Source of the DNA: Malachius bipustulatus
Lineage: Eukaryota; Arthropoda; Insecta; Coleoptera; Melyridae
Length of the DNA stretch: 64,000 bases
Assembly: GCA_910589415.1 (NCBI GenBank)
Contig: OU342637.1
Span: forward strand, 39,090,162-39,154,161
Direction: 5' to 3'
The translations under genes were made by a program, and so were the position numbers. The notes beneath the pieces were generated by a model. That model was given only the letters and a program-made list of their open reading frames with translations, did not search any database and was not told where the DNA came from. This document shows positions 20,790 to 32,074 of the stretch, piece after piece; the stretch's first letter is position 1; each line of letters starts with the position of its first letter.

Positions 20790-21802
20790 TACAGGGTATA
20801 ACTAAATAAGTGTAAAACATTTAAGGGGGTGATTCCTCATCGAAAAAAAGATAGGATCTTTCATATAAAGAAACTTCATTGGAGCATCCCTTGTTAAGAT
20901 ACAGTCCCTTAAAGGGGGTACATAAAATTTGTTTAATAATTTTTTTCACAAGCACTAAAAAAGTTACAATATTGAAACTAACCTGACACTTTCTACTACC
21001 AAAAAGACAATTAGCCAGTAATTTATTTGGTTTACCCCATGGTTGTAAGGGGTAGAAAACGCAACCCCTAAAATTTATTTCCAATGCAACTTTTTGTCTT
21101 ATTATTTGTTTACCATTTAAAAATTTATTTCCGATAACCTGTTTCATTCTCAACAAAAAATGTCTCTTGAATTTTTTGCACAAAATAAACAAGTTCTCAG
21201 CAAAAAATTATTATACGACCAAGATACATATCGCCATAAAACGAAAATACGAAACTAATTTATCTAGTAGGCCGGTATTAGCGATAGTGACAATTAAATT
21301 GCTATCAAGCTGTCAGTTTGTAAATTTTTGAAATTGAGGATTACCTCAATTTCAAAAATTTAGTAAATTAAAAAAAAAAGGTTAACTAATTGTGTATTGT
21401 TGTTCTGTTCTTAATTTGTTACTTTAATAATTCACTTGTTATTAAAATGGCATACACAAATAAGGAAATGGCTGATATGCATTACGTTTACGATCTGTCG
21501 CAGGGGAATAGGCGAATAGGTTAGAAGCTTCTAGAAGATATGCTGAAATGTATCCCCAACAGCAGCATCCTTCACATAGAATATTTGCCCGACTTCATCA
21601 ACGATTACGAGAATATGATTCATTCGACAAAAGAACGCAGGATTGTGGTCGCCATCGAAAAGTGAGAACACCACAGCTTGAGCAAGCAGTACTTAATTTG
21701 ATTGAAGAACAACCCACTACCAGTACTAGAAAGATTGCTTTCCAGCTAAATGTTGATCATATGACGGTATTTAGAATTTTAAAGGAACAACTCTTATACC
21801 CT

Positions 21803-23220
21803 TGTGACGTTACGTCGAGCGTCACGACGCCGCAACGTCGAATCACACAATTAATTTAATAAATAGTAAATTAATTTTTAATTTTTAAATACAAAATTCG
21901 ATTATTTTATGTTTTATAAAATGTCTCATATTAATATTCAAAAGACGGTAGTAACCGATAAGAAACCGAAGCCAAGCCAACTGAAGAGATAAGACGGCGT
22001 TGTTTACGGTCGGAAACTAGCGTCACTGGTAAAATTTGTAATATTTCAAATTAAATAAAGGAATGTTGTTGTTGTCATGAAGAAGCAACAGGCAAAAAAG
22101 AGACGCGCCCGATAACACGGCGTTGTTTACGCGAAAACCGGCTATATAAGCAGCGGACGAAGAATGAATCGAGGAGAGCGAATACAGACGTCTTAGGAAG
22201 TTGACCTTCGATATTCTGCTAGCTCTCCGAATCCTCCAAAAGGAACGAAGTGTTGGAAAGTTGCTCCTCCACTTATGTACTTTTAATCCAATCCCGAATC
22301 TCGCACGTTGCGCGAAATTCATCCAAGTTCACGCTGGAGCTAGGAAGTTGACCTTCCTCCAGGTGGCTTACCAGAGCGCGCCCTCCGGGCTATCGAACGC
22401 GAATCAGTGGTAGCATGTTGCCCTGCCCTGATTTAATTGTTCCGGAGCGGTGTCAATTCTTTTCCCTAGACGCTAGAATGTTGCTCTAGCGCCAAGTCAC
22501 CGATCGAGATCTTCTACGTAAGTTGCACATGGAAGATCTAGTCGGTTAGACGTAAATTTAATCTTCTGTATATCCTATAATTGAAAGTTGATCAATTATG
22601 CGGTAGCAGAGATTTTATTCCCATGTAGTTTATTCGATTTGTAAATAATTTCATTTAAAAAAAAAAATAATAAATTTCAAGTCATTAAAACGCCAGAGAG
22701 CGTTACTACTTCAATCAGAAATTATTGTATTAAATTTACCACAAAATAAAATCAAACTCATTTTTATTTCATTTTCAAATTATTGCCGCCTGGATAAAAT
22801 ACCAGTTTTTATTCAAGAATCACGGCATCGAGAAATCTTCTGTTGGTAAAAAACCCTTATCTGAATATAGACACCAACCGAGGTGTTATTATATCTCTCT
22901 CGCTCCCGTGCTGCAGTCGCTCCACGAGGTAGGTGCGTTTAATCTTGTATTGTTGTATGTTTTTGTAGCAATCTGACGGCATCAGGCGACCAGATGAAGC
23001 GATGACCTTGACCCAGACATCCCTTGCGATAGGTGAACTCGACGCCAGCCGGAAAACCAAGAATATATAATCGGTTCACGATATTTTGATTTATTAATTT
23101 AAATAAATAAATTGATTTCGTGTTAGCACATTGTTGTGATTATTTTCATGTATGTGTCTGTCCTCCCAACTGTCTGAAGGCAAATAAAAGTAACATTCCT
23201 TAAAAAAAAAGGACGTTACA
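21803..23220 (+). mobile_element. Solo LTR, 1418 bp, CCCT target duplication
   Basis: Begins TGTGACGTTACG and ends GGACGTTACA, a TG...CA structure with short inverted ends. CCCT stands on both sides (21799-21802 and 23221-23224). Removing the LTR and one CCCT restores the transposase codons exactly (LLYP-YHLQRV). Inside are a TATATAA box at 22143-22149, a GC-richer leader, and an AATAAA at about 23181 near the 3' end. No internal gag or pol: the internal part was lost by LTR-LTR recombination (inference). Gypsy or Bel-type cannot be told from the LTR alone. Confidence 0.88.
22143..22149 (+). promoter_or_regulatory. TATA box of the solo LTR
   Basis: TATATAA in the context CGGCTATATAAGCAGCGG, about 340 bp into the LTR. 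The downstream part to the 3' end contains a polyadenylation signal, the usual U3-R-U5 order. Confidence 0.5.
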
Positions 23221-24375
23221 CCCTTACCATCTGCAACGAGTACAGGCACTGTTACCGCGAGACTTTCTGAACCGTCTTGAATTTTGCAATTGGATGCTGG
23301 AAATGATTAGAAGAAATCATGACTTTCTGAAGATGATCGAATTCACAGACGAATGTAGTTTTTCTCGGGACAAGATCATTCATTTTCAAAATTACCACAT
23401 ATGGGATGATGAAAACCCTCACGCTATTGTCGAAACTAACCATCAAGAACAGTTTTCTCTTAACGTGTGGGTCGGAGTTATTGAGGATTATTTAATTGGG
23501 CCTCATTTTCTACCTCCTCGATTAAATAGTGAGACATACGTTCAATTTTTAAGAGAAGTGCATCCCGTACTGCTGGAGAAAGTTCCTTTGGGCGTCAGAA
23601 GGGATATGTTTTTTAAGCATATGATGGGGCTCCCGCCCATTTTAGTCAAGTAGCACGTCAGCATTTAACTGAAACATATGCAAATCAGTGGATAGGTAGG
23701 GGAGGACCACAGAATTGGCCCGCTCGATCCCCGGATCTCAATCCTCTCGATTTCTCTATTTGGGGCCATTTACAGCATTTGGTTTATCGTACTCCTGTTC
23801 GCGATGTAGAGGACTTAAGAAACCGCATCATCGATGCATGCAGGGTAATAAGAGAGACTCCAGGAATATTTGAGCGAATACGTGGCTCAATGCGCCGACG
23901 TCTAGACGCATGCGTAATGTCTGAAGGTAGATATGTTGAACATTTACTAAGATTGTATGTTTTGTCATTAATAAATTAGATTTGTTTATTCCCCTTTAAT
24001 CATTTAATGCAGGTATAGTAACTACAAAATAACAATAAACCCAGTTCGCATTTATGACGATGTATCTCTGTAGTTGTTCGTAAGATAATTTTTTCTTGCG
24101 AACTGGTTTATTTTGTAAGAGACATTTTTTGTTAAGAATGAAACAGGCTATCGGAAATAAATTTTTAAATGGTAAACAATAAATAAGACCAAAAGTTGCA
24201 TTGGAAATAAATTTTAGGGGTTGCGTTTCCACCCCTTACAACCATGGGGTAAACCAACTAAATTACTGGCTAAGTGTCTTTTTGGTAGTAGAAAATGTCA
24301 GGTTAGTTTCAATATTTTAACTTTTTTAGTGCTTGTGAAAAAAATTGTTAAACAAATTTTATGTACCCCCTTTAA

Positions 24376-25202
24376 ACACTTTTTGAGAAAAATTGAATCA
24401 ACAACTCCCTATCCCACCATCATTGTTCATATTCACAATTTATGATCTTAAGACTTTTAAGGAAACATATTGGCAGGCAGAGAGCTAACACTGCATTAAG
24501 CCGGGTGCTCACTACACGGTCATTGGCAAGTGAATTATTTGGCGAGTAGGTACTTGTGAGTACTTGTGCAAGTAGAAAATTGAAACCGTATACATTTACA
24601 TTCGCGTGACAGACCAGGTGACGTATGGCGCGATCTTGAAAACACTTTGCACGTAACGACGTTTGACTTGTAGGGCATCTAATTTACAATCAACAACCTA
24701 GAAGATCCATATACTGGCCCGACGAAAACGTACAGGCCTAATAACTAGGGAAATTGAGTTACTGAATATATGGGTGACATATTGAACTATCCAAGTTCAT
24801 CCCCTTGACAGGGGTAGCTACTTCTTCACTTATTCAGTATATAAGGAAAAGATCTTTCCTATTACCTGTTTTACCATATTTCGCATACATCTTCGGTTCC
24901 CAAGTCATTAGGTCTTCAATTCCATAGCGAGCAAATTTAGGTGAGGTAAAGAACGTTATTCAGCAGCCCAAATGAACAACATCGCAGGTCGAATAAAACT
25001 CACAGCCCAATTTTACAGTTTTTATTAATAAATATAATAAATAATTTACACAGTAAATAGAATTGCAATAATAAAACAAATATAGTAATACATAGAATAA
25101 TTTTAAATATCACAAAGAATTAAATATTGCAATAGATGGTAAAAAAATACAAATGGTATCACAGGTAGGTTATCAAAGGTTAAATTTAAAAAAATGATTA
25201 TA
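24376..25202. other. Unassigned stretch
   Basis: No supported gene. A short minus-strand open frame around 24875-24945 ends in a donor-like GGTAATA but has no acceptor (see rejected items). 25020-25160 is AT-rich low complexity. Confidence 0.3.
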
Positions 25203-25545
25203 CAGGGTGAGTCATTTCAATCTTCGCACCCAGATATCTCTGTTGGTAAGGCAGAAACAAAAAAATTGTGCAGACAAAAGTTGTTCAGGACAATTGGGGT
25301 CATCTGATTGTACTAATGACTTTGACCTTGGTGACCAATTTCAAGGCCATCTGAAGGTGAATGTTAAAATCCAACAAGAATAGTTTTTACAGCTGCAGTA
25401 AAATGAGTAGGTTATGAGTTATAAACAACTGAAAATCACAGTTTCTCATGTTGAAAGCAGTGTACATCGGAAATGGCTCCAGATATAAAAAAACCGCTTA
25501 CATGTCCCTATCTTAACTTTTCAATCCTCCAAGATATAGACACTC
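25203..25545. mobile_element. Half of a CAGGGTG foldback element
   Basis: Starts TATACAGGGTGAGTCATTTC and contains the shared arm motifs GGTTATGAGTTATAAACAA and CGCTTACATGTCCCTATC that also occur in the palindromes at 4912 and 57179. The second arm is absent. Confidence 0.6.
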
Positions 25546-25689
25546 ACTCTAGAGAGAAACTCACTCTAGAGAAGTTTTGAACGAGGCATACCAATCCCCA
25601 ATTAATTAATTTTAGCATTGGAACTGTGGTCAGACCGGCCACTCATTCAATTTCTGTTTAGTATCTCTTGGTAAGTTTTGTTTACTCTC

Positions 25690-26128
25690 AGTCTAAGACC
25701 TTCATTGAGGGACCATCGAGAAACAGAGCTAAAAAGCAACTGGATCTCAAAAGGACTGACCTAAGGGCCCTAATAGGCCTATACACAGGACACTGCAAAG
25801 TAAACCACCACTTAAACAGGATTAATCTAGCCGATAACGCAGAATGTCGCCTGTGTTTGGAGGATATAGAAACAGTAGAACATATTCTATGCAACTGCCT
25901 CGCCTTGGGAAGAACCAGGCACTCAACGTTTGGAAGAGTATTTCTCTCTCCAAGAGTCCTGGATACATTCACACCATCTAAGGTCATTAACTTTTTTAAA
26001 AGCAGTGGCCTGCTAGAGTGGATGTAAAGTACTTAGGTGTGAGCCACAATAGACCACTTGGTCGCAGTGGAGGTGTCACTAATCGACCCACTCATTCTAT
26101 AACTAAACTAAACTAAACTAAACTAATT
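25690..26128 (+). mobile_element. 3' end of an RNase H-type LINE with (CTAAA)n tail
   Basis: The frame 25668-26027 carries a conserved LINE C-terminus: ALIGLYTGHCKVNHHLNRI, then CRLCLEDIETVEHILCNC (zinc-binding tail) and VINFFKSSGLLEWM before the stop at 26025. A 75-bp 3' UTR with GGTCGCAGTGGAGG leads to a tail of AACTA repeats at about 26098-26126. The same C-terminal layout is found on the minus strand at 26735-27457. Confidence 0.8.
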
Positions 26129-26454
26129 TTTTTTTTGCGGTTTGAAGGGAGTAATCGCTCCATCATAATTATCCTCATGTCATAGGGACTAGGTGTCATG
26201 ACATAGAGACTAGTCATAATAGAGAGCTTCCTGAGTTTAGAGGTGAGTGAAACTTTAGGGAAACCACTGAGGATCGGAATGTGCCTAGAAATCGTGAGGG
26301 TTAAGTGAACAGAGCCGTAGGTTAACTTGAGATTCAGAAAACGTGTCAGCGTGAGAATATTTTGATGCGACTTTCCTCGAATTTAGAGGACGCCAACTAG
26401 GTCCTGAGTCAGGCGTGATTCAGAAAAAAAAGTAGAGTCCATAAATACCACCTC
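26129..26454. other. Unassigned stretch before the protease fragment
   Basis: No long ORF. A short duplication CATGTCATAGGGACTAG / CATGACATAGAGACTAG lies near 26176-26212. Could be part of the LTR element whose protease follows; not shown. Confidence 0.3.
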
Positions 26455-26725
26455 AAGTTAGTTTGAACCTCCCGAAACAAGTCAATCCCGTTTTCAAAAA
26501 TAAGTCTGCCGATAATAGGCCATACATTTCGATTGAATTGAAATGTTATGAAATTATAGCTCTGGTAGATATGGGGGCAAATATATCCATCCTGGGTTCT
26601 GGAATGGAATCAGTTTGGAAGCAATTAGATCCAGATCAAATCACTACAGATAGGCTACCACGAGTGACTGTGGCTGGATTCTGGATTCTTGGTAAGGCAG
26701 AACGAGTCCACTGCACTAAGGCCTG
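26455..26725 (+). pseudogene. Retroviral-type aspartic protease fragment
   Basis: About 87 codons with RPYISIELKCYEIIALVDMGANISILGS, the protease flap and active site of LTR retrotransposons. The active triplet is DMG instead of the usual DSG/DTG, a change that would be expected to abolish or reduce activity. It stops after VTVAGFWILGKAERV. No RT follows; a minus-strand LINE end begins at 26735. Confidence 0.65.
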
Positions 26726-26734
26726 AGGTGACCC

Positions 26735-27550
26735 TCATTGTGCTTCATCCTTTCCGTAGTGGCCTCTCCCCTTAAGGCATCCCAGGCTCAGAAAGAACGG
26801 AAACAGGGTGCCCGGAGGGGCTTCAGAGAAGTCGTTGAGGCTCGGCTGATGTGAGCCAATCATAGATCCACAGAAATTGGAGAGTAAAGGACAGCGGCAT
26901 AGGATATGTTCCACAGTGTCTTCCTCTTCGTCACATTCCTTGCGTAGTGGGTCAGGGTTAATTCCTATCGTATGGAGATGTTTGTTTAGTCCGCAGTACC
27001 TGGTGTAGATGTCAATGACTAATTTGAGTGTTGGACTGGATATTTGTAAGCAGTATTTAGTGAGTTTGTTGGTCGGTACCGTTATCATTTGTTTGGGGAA
27101 GCAGTCGATGGTGGCATTTTGCCAATGTCGTACATGTTTCTCTATACTGTTCCTGTTTATTATTGAATAGAGCTCCCATAATACCAGCGGCAAAGCAGAC
27201 TCGGGCGCAGAGGAATTTTTGGATCCCTCTCGACCTTGTCGATCTGTGAACTCGTTTCCTTTGATGCAGGAATGTCTTTTTATCCAGGACAGCGAAAGTC
27301 TGTTGTGGATAGCAACAGCAGTTAAAGCCCTGTGGGCCTCCAGGGCAAGCCCAGAACAGAACCTGGACCCCCTGAGTATCCCAAAGCTGCTTTGCTGTCC
27401 GTTAGGGTCAATAGATTTTTTGTTGGCGATTCCGCGTTTGCGTGATTTCCATTGCACAGTGTATGATCGCTACCAGTTCTGTTTGAAAAATCGTAGGACG
27501 TATGCCAAATGGAATCTTTGGTTCATGTCTAGGTCCTGGGAATGAATTCC
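26735..27550 (-). mobile_element. 3' part of an RNase H-type LINE, minus strand
   Basis: A 240-codon frame plus upstream sequence. At about 27500-27430, in another frame, FQTELVAIIHCAMEI gives the RNase H Glu block. The main frame holds LSWIKRHSCIKGNEFTDRQG (the HxxxxGNExxD block with the first His displaced), then LNKHLHTIGINPDPL and CDEEEDTVEHILCRC (zinc tail). The Asp-containing TDSKAA block is degraded. At its 5' side (27551-27580) lies an array of CCTGA. It faces the plus-strand LINE end at 25690-26128. Confidence 0.75.
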
Positions 27551-27579
27551 TGACCTGACCTGACCTGACCTGACCTGAT
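27550..27579 (-). repeat. (CCTGA)n array = TCAGG on the minus strand
   Basis: Five to six CCTGA units directly at the 5' truncation point of the minus-strand LINE fragment. Reverse complement is the beetle-type telomere repeat TCAGG. Confidence 0.8.
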
Positions 27580-27584
27580 CTCTA

Positions 27585-28560
27585 TCCAGAATCGGTGGAA
27601 ATTTGATGGTTTTAGGTGATTTTCGTAAAGTGGTGTCGTCCTCAATATAGTATTTTGTATTAAAAGTACACTGTAATACAAGCGACTAATACAATATTAG
27701 TATTAGTATTGGTCACATGATTTACAGGTCCATTTTGTTTTTACTTTTTAATGCAAAAACTGACAACGGCGTGTTCAAACAATCTGAACTTCTTACAATA
27801 ATATTTCTTCTATAATTATAGCATTAAATTTGTATGGTAGATGCAGATTATTCAAACAGTATCTGAAGAATAATCACAAACAAACCGCAATCAGATAATA
27901 ATTATGATACGTCTGGTATGCCACAGGATTGGAATTGTTCTGAAATAAATATAAATAAGCCATCGTATTCATTTTTAAATCAGAGCCTTATTTCCTGTAG
28001 AACTTCCTCGACTTGTTATAAGTCTTTAGTATTACTTATTATCAAGCATGACTGTAGTGTGGGAATCGCGGTGCAATAAATAGATACTGACTGACAAAAC
28101 CGCATGTCTATTAAAATGATGATCAGATAAAAGCGAGGAAGATACACACCCAGAGATACCGTCCATTTAAGGTTAAAGGTCAGGCCATTGGGATCACCAC
28201 TAAAAGAAAGGAATGTGTAAATATGATTATAACTCAGATGTGGGTACCTACTTATCATCTATCGGTAGTCACCGATTATTTGAGCAGCTGTTAGTAACGG
28301 TCGCAGTAAATCTTTGCTAATATTATCTATACTCGTATTCTGTGCACATGCTCTTAAGTGCTTCGGATCATTTAAAAAAATGTCGCAACATGAAATTGGG
28401 GATTTAAACTTCCAAAAGCTGTAGCTTTCAATTTATTTCACATACTGTTTTTATTTTGCATAGCTCATGCAGGAGACCTGTTAACTTTATGATGCAGTAT
28501 TTGAGCTTCAAAGAAGATACAAAACTTGTAATTCTTCTATAAATGAATTATAACTTGAAA
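27585..28560. other. AT-rich stretch without recognised features
   Basis: No ORF above background on either strand and no clear repeat. Confidence 0.4.
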
Positions 28561-28564
28561 TCAT

Positions 28565-28655
28565 AGTTGATTCCGGTCTGTTTTATTGTGGTCCTTGGAG
28601 ATTTCCTCCGAAAGTTTTGTCTACAGCTGCCGTAGGCATCATCAGCGGTTACGTG
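28565..28655 (-). repeat. Possible Penelope-like 3' end with hammerhead-like CTGATGA
   Basis: On the minus strand the order is CTGATGATGCCTACGGCA, then ACTTTCGGAGGAAATC, then AATAAAAC. A CTGATGA followed by a small TGCC/GGCA stem and a GAAA further on recalls the degenerate hammerhead motifs of Penelope-like elements, but the GAAA is not directly after the stem. No RT or GIY-YIG ORF is nearby. Confidence 0.25.
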
Positions 28656-28839
28656 TACGCAAGCGATGTTTAACAAATTAAATAAATTAAAAATTAAAAG
28701 CGATTTTTTTTCCATTCTCGTTGATTATGAATAATTTTTAGTAAATAAATATCGCAATATAGTACAATTGTCTGTTGGTTTTTGCTATTTTAAGTATTTG
28801 CAGGCCTAATAAAAATAATTGATATAAATAATATTGATA

Positions 28840-29335
28840 TAACAGATCATCGAGGTGGATAATGGACCTCAGTTCATATCAAAGTAATCACAACTCTCAT
28901 GAACTCCTACAAAATTCAGAAAATTTGGTATAATGCCAAGTCTCATCCACAAGTTAAACCCCGCGAGAGAGTGACCAGGATGATTACCATCTGATTACCA
29001 CGGCCACCAGATCATACATTAAGGGCAAACAAGCTGACTGGGATGAATCAATATTCAAGGTTGCTCAAGTCATGAGATTGGCCAAACATGAAATCGCCGG
29101 TTTCTCGCCTTCTTTTTTCACTTTTTTTTTTAAACATAGCACTGAATGGTTCCTTTTTTGGTAGCATCTCAGATAATCCAGGAGATTCTCTGAACATCTC
29201 CGATCGTGTCCTAAATCCGGATTTTAAGGCGGAACTACGCGTGACTTTTCCCAGATTCGTGATCGTCTTCATCGTTCCTATCTCGTTAACCAGCAGAGAT
29301 ATAATATTAGGAGAAGGGATGTAGAAGGGAAGGGA
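28840..29335 (+). pseudogene. Gypsy-like integrase fragment
   Basis: In shifting plus-strand frames: DNGPQF near 28860, then IQKIWYNAKSHPQV (integrase core, with the region of the catalytic Glu damaged), WDESIFKVAQVMRLAKHEI near 29035-29090, FSPSFF, then GSISDNPGDSLNISDR at 29150-29210 and RYNIRRRDVE at about 29300-29330. The order matches the integrase core and C-terminal domain of insect gypsy-type pol. At least three frameshifts. It is followed within 10 bp by the 3' end of the minus-strand CR1-like LINE. Confidence 0.7.
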
Positions 29336-29413
29336 ACAAAAAAGAGGGAAAAAGTGAAGTTGAACATGAATTACCCAATCTAACCGAAGGCAGCCAACCA
29401 CGCAACACAGCTC

Positions 29414-30379
29414 CTATTCAGATGATAGGCCAAAGTCGTCCAAGCGACGCTTAAAGGCACCGACGCTTGGAGCGCCGACAACCTCCGGAGGTAGTCGATT
29501 CCAAATTTCAAAAACTCGGTTTGGCAAGAATTCTTGTCTGAGTCGGGATCTAAAACTCTCCTTAGCAAGCTTAAATTGATGCCCCCGAGGCCCCGTTTCG
29601 CTGAGGGGGAACATAAACGAGAGGTCAACACCGAAGAGTCCGCGAATCGCCCTGAAAGTCGTAATTAGATCTCCACGAGTACTCCGGTCAGCAAAAGAAG
29701 GAAGACCCAGGATCGCCAGACGTTCGGGGTAGCCAGGACGTATGTATCCAAAAGGAATTCTAGTAGCCAATCTCTGAGTTGACTCCAGCAGTTCCCCCTC
29801 CCTGACAAGTTGGGGATACCATACCTGGCCGGCGTGCTCCAAGATGGGTCGAACATAATATGTTTTATAGAGGATAATGAAAGTTTTGGGGGAGCAGCCG
29901 TGGAACGCTTTGCCCATCAAATAAAGCAGTCTGTTACATCTTCGGGAAACGGATAAAATATGTTGAGACCAGGACAGATTGTTAGACACCAGGAGACCGA
30001 AATCGTTATGAACAGTAACACCGGTGAATAAACGGCCACTGACTGTGTAGTCGCTTAGAGGATTGTCAAGTCCAATATGCAGCACGCAGCATTTCTGGAG
30101 GTTCAGAGGCAGAAGCCATTTGCGACACCAGTCGGAGATCACAGTCAAATCATTAACAATAATTTGCGTGTCCGAAAGAGGAATGCCGTACAACCTCAAA
30201 TCATCTGCAAAAAAAGCATGTTTAGACCTAATAGAGGTTGACAGGTCAGAAATATACAAAATAAAGAGAATTGGTCCCAGGACAGAGCCCTGCGGAAATC
30301 CGCTAACCGACTGTCTGATGGAGGAAAGATCAGATCCAACCCTTACAGAAAAATTTCTGGATGTTAACGTCCAGAACAC
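29414..30379 (-). pseudogene. CR1-like RT palm, thumb and C-terminus
   Basis: A 321-codon frame: FSVRVGSDLSS, GFPQGSVLGPILFILYISDL, then FFADDLRLYG (catalytic Asp pair), KWLLPLNLQKC, LGLLVSNNLSW-type thumb, and the C-terminal block ending KRRLDDFGLSS. The preceding block with the first catalytic Asp (usually LDFSKAFD) is missing between 30380 and the end of the finger frame at about 30375, so the enzyme is dead. Confidence 0.85.
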
Positions 30380-30962
30380 GAGTCCAGTCGTTCACGCATG
30401 TCATTAGGTTGGTAAGAACCGATCGACCAGGCATGAAACCATGTTGCTCTGAAGATATCAAGTTGTTGTCAGTAACAATTGAAAGAAGTCTGGATACGAA
30501 GACCCTTTCAGCCAGCTTGGCTAATACGGAGACAAGGCTAATTGGCCTGTAATTGTCAGGGTCTCCCTTGTCGCAATTCTTGAATATTGGGGTTACTATA
30601 GAATGTCGCCACGGAGTCGGGATCCTGCCATCATCAAAGGATTTCTGAAACACGGAACACAGGGGAGCCGAAATAGAAGTGGAGCACTTCTTAAGAATGA
30701 GAGGGGTTGTTCCGTCATCTCCGGGAGATGAGTTAACAGGCAGCCTGGAGATTAGTGATTCAATTTCGTCCACTGAAACCGTAATATCCGAAAGGAGTGG
30801 TGGCTTTCTTGGAGCATTAATAGTCGGACAGGAACCAGATGGCTCAAGGGAAAATACGGAACAAATTTTGTCCGCCAATATCTCCGCCGATTCAAGATAC
30901 GAATCAGTCAGCTCTCCTGAGGGCTTCCTCAAGAGAGGCAATGACACCCTAGAGCCGAGCAT
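30330..30962 (-). pseudogene. CR1-like RT finger region
   Basis: A 210-codon frame with VDEIESLISRLPVNSSPGDDG, IPTPWRHSIVTPIFKNCDKGD, YRPISLVSVLAKLAERV and ISSEQHGFMPGRSVLTNL. After VNDWTRVLDVN it runs out of the family pattern, because about 45-50 codons are deleted; the correct frame continues in the neighbouring ORF at WTLTSRNFSV. Confidence 0.85.
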
Positions 30963-31001
30963 AGAGCGAAAGTGTTTATAAATCTAAGGCTGGAATTTGA
31001 A

Positions 31002-31298
31002 TTAGCTATGTATTAGCCTCGTAGACCCGCTTGGCCTCCTGAATATCAGTTGAAAGTAAGTTGGAATAACGTCTGTGGTCGCGATAATCTGCCTCAGAGC
31101 GCGTTCTCTTGAATCTCTGCCAGAGTGCCCTTTTTTTCGTATGCGCGACATAAGGACTGAAGAAATCCAGGGCTTACTGGGGCTCATCTTAACCGTCTTG
31201 TAGGTCGTGTGTGTCGATCTTAGCTGCTCAAGGATTCCAACAAAAGAAGACCACATTGAATCCACAGTATCACCGTTCAAACACTCGTTCCATTTCAC
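31002..31298 (-). pseudogene. CR1-like ORF2 linker
   Basis: A 98-codon frame between endonuclease and RT. It keeps the basic linker features (TVKMSPSKPWISSVLMSRIRKKG, matching the PW(W/I) motif usual before the RT). Stop at 31002 and a frame change separate it from the RT frame at 30962. Confidence 0.65.
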
Positions 31299-31310
31299 TA
31301 TTGAGAGAGA

Positions 31311-32006
31311 TTACCTCAGACCCTCATAATTAATAGTCTTAATGGACTTGGACACATGTCTCGGTGAAACAGTGAGAGAGAGTTGTATATTTGCCAACAA
31401 GCATACATGGTCAGATTTTCCTAGAGGGGGGTCGTAGGAGACGTTTAGGATCAGTTCGGGATCATTACATAATAATAGGTCCAAAGTAAACGGTTCCTGC
31501 CTCGATCGATAACGGATGGGCTCGGTAATGAGCTGAGCTAAACCGCAATCAAACAACATCCGAGCGAATTGTGAGTGGAAACTGGTGCCGCCGGGTGCGA
31601 CAGACAAGTTCCAGCTAAGATCGAGCAAATTAAAGTCGCCAGTAATGACTAAATTTTTTTGGTGCTTGGCTAAACGTTGGAGTTGGAGTAAGAGTTCTGG
31701 GTCGCTGTCCGAAGCCCGCGGCCTGTATATACAGCCGACAGTGAACGAAAGTTGTGCCGATTTGAAGGATAAAAATAAAGTATTAATAAGGGGAAGATTG
31801 AGAGTAAAATCTGCGATCTTAAAAGTGCTCAGTAGATCGCTGTGCACGTACAGACAGACACCACCGTAACCCCTGTCCTCCGGACTGTCAGACCTGTAAA
31901 GATGATAATTGGGGAGCTCGCATAGGCTGTCTGGAATCAAACTCCTCAGCCACGTCTCAGCGACGGCGACGATCCTGAGCCTGTGAAGTCTAACGTAACA
32001 GAGCAA
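31311..32006 (-). pseudogene. CR1-like ORF2 endonuclease
   Basis: A 231-codon frame, extended upstream to about 32060 in the same frame by WPLLYTNTCSLLSKFNEL. AP-type endonuclease blocks are all present: AVAETWL (catalytic Glu), RGYGGVCLYV, VGCIYRP, TGDFNLLDLSW (Asp/Asn) and KSDHVCL (SDH). The active residues look intact. The enzyme nicks target DNA to prime reverse transcription. Confidence 0.88.
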
Positions 32007-32074
32007 CTCATTGAACTTGGAGAGCAGAGAGCAGGTATTAGTGTATAGAAGAGGCCAGACCGTGAATTTGGTTA

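Larger units (their letters stand above)
21447..23979 (+). pseudogene. Mariner-like transposase, split by a solo LTR
   Basis: Start ATG at 21447 (MAYTNKEMADMHYVYDLSQG), one stop and one frameshift near 21520-21545, then the helix-turn-helix region (RLHQRLREYDSF, then TPQLEQAVLNLIEEQP and VDHMTVFRIL) up to 21802. After the LTR, 23225 resumes in the same frame once one CCCT copy is dropped. The catalytic core has EFTDECSF (first Asp), VWVGV, HDGAPAHF (second Asp; reached by a 2-bp insertion frameshift near 23622) and WPARSPDLNPLDF (third Asp). I count 36 residues between the second and third Asp. Ends RYVEHLLRLYVLSLIN. The enzyme would cut and join the element ends; this copy is inactive. Confidence 0.88.
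20792..24375 (+). mobile_element. Mariner-like element with long subterminal inverted repeats
   Basis: Left end TATACAGGGTATAAC, with TA at 20790-20791. Long inverted repeats lie at about 20917-21195 and 24098-24375, sharing GTACATAAAATTTGTTTAA, ACCCCATGGTTGTAAGG and AATAAATTTTTAAATGGTAAAC in inverse order. Between them lies a transposase gene split by a solo LTR (21803-23220). The right outermost end is missing: homology stops at 24375. Without the LTR the element would be about 2.1 kb. Confidence 0.8.

Noticed and set aside
24870..24960. Minus-strand open stretch (YGIEDLMTWEPKMYAKYGKTG) ending in a donor-like GGTAATA
   Set aside because: It looks protein-like, but no acceptor with a pyrimidine tract precedes it and a stop lies just upstream; not supportable as an exon.
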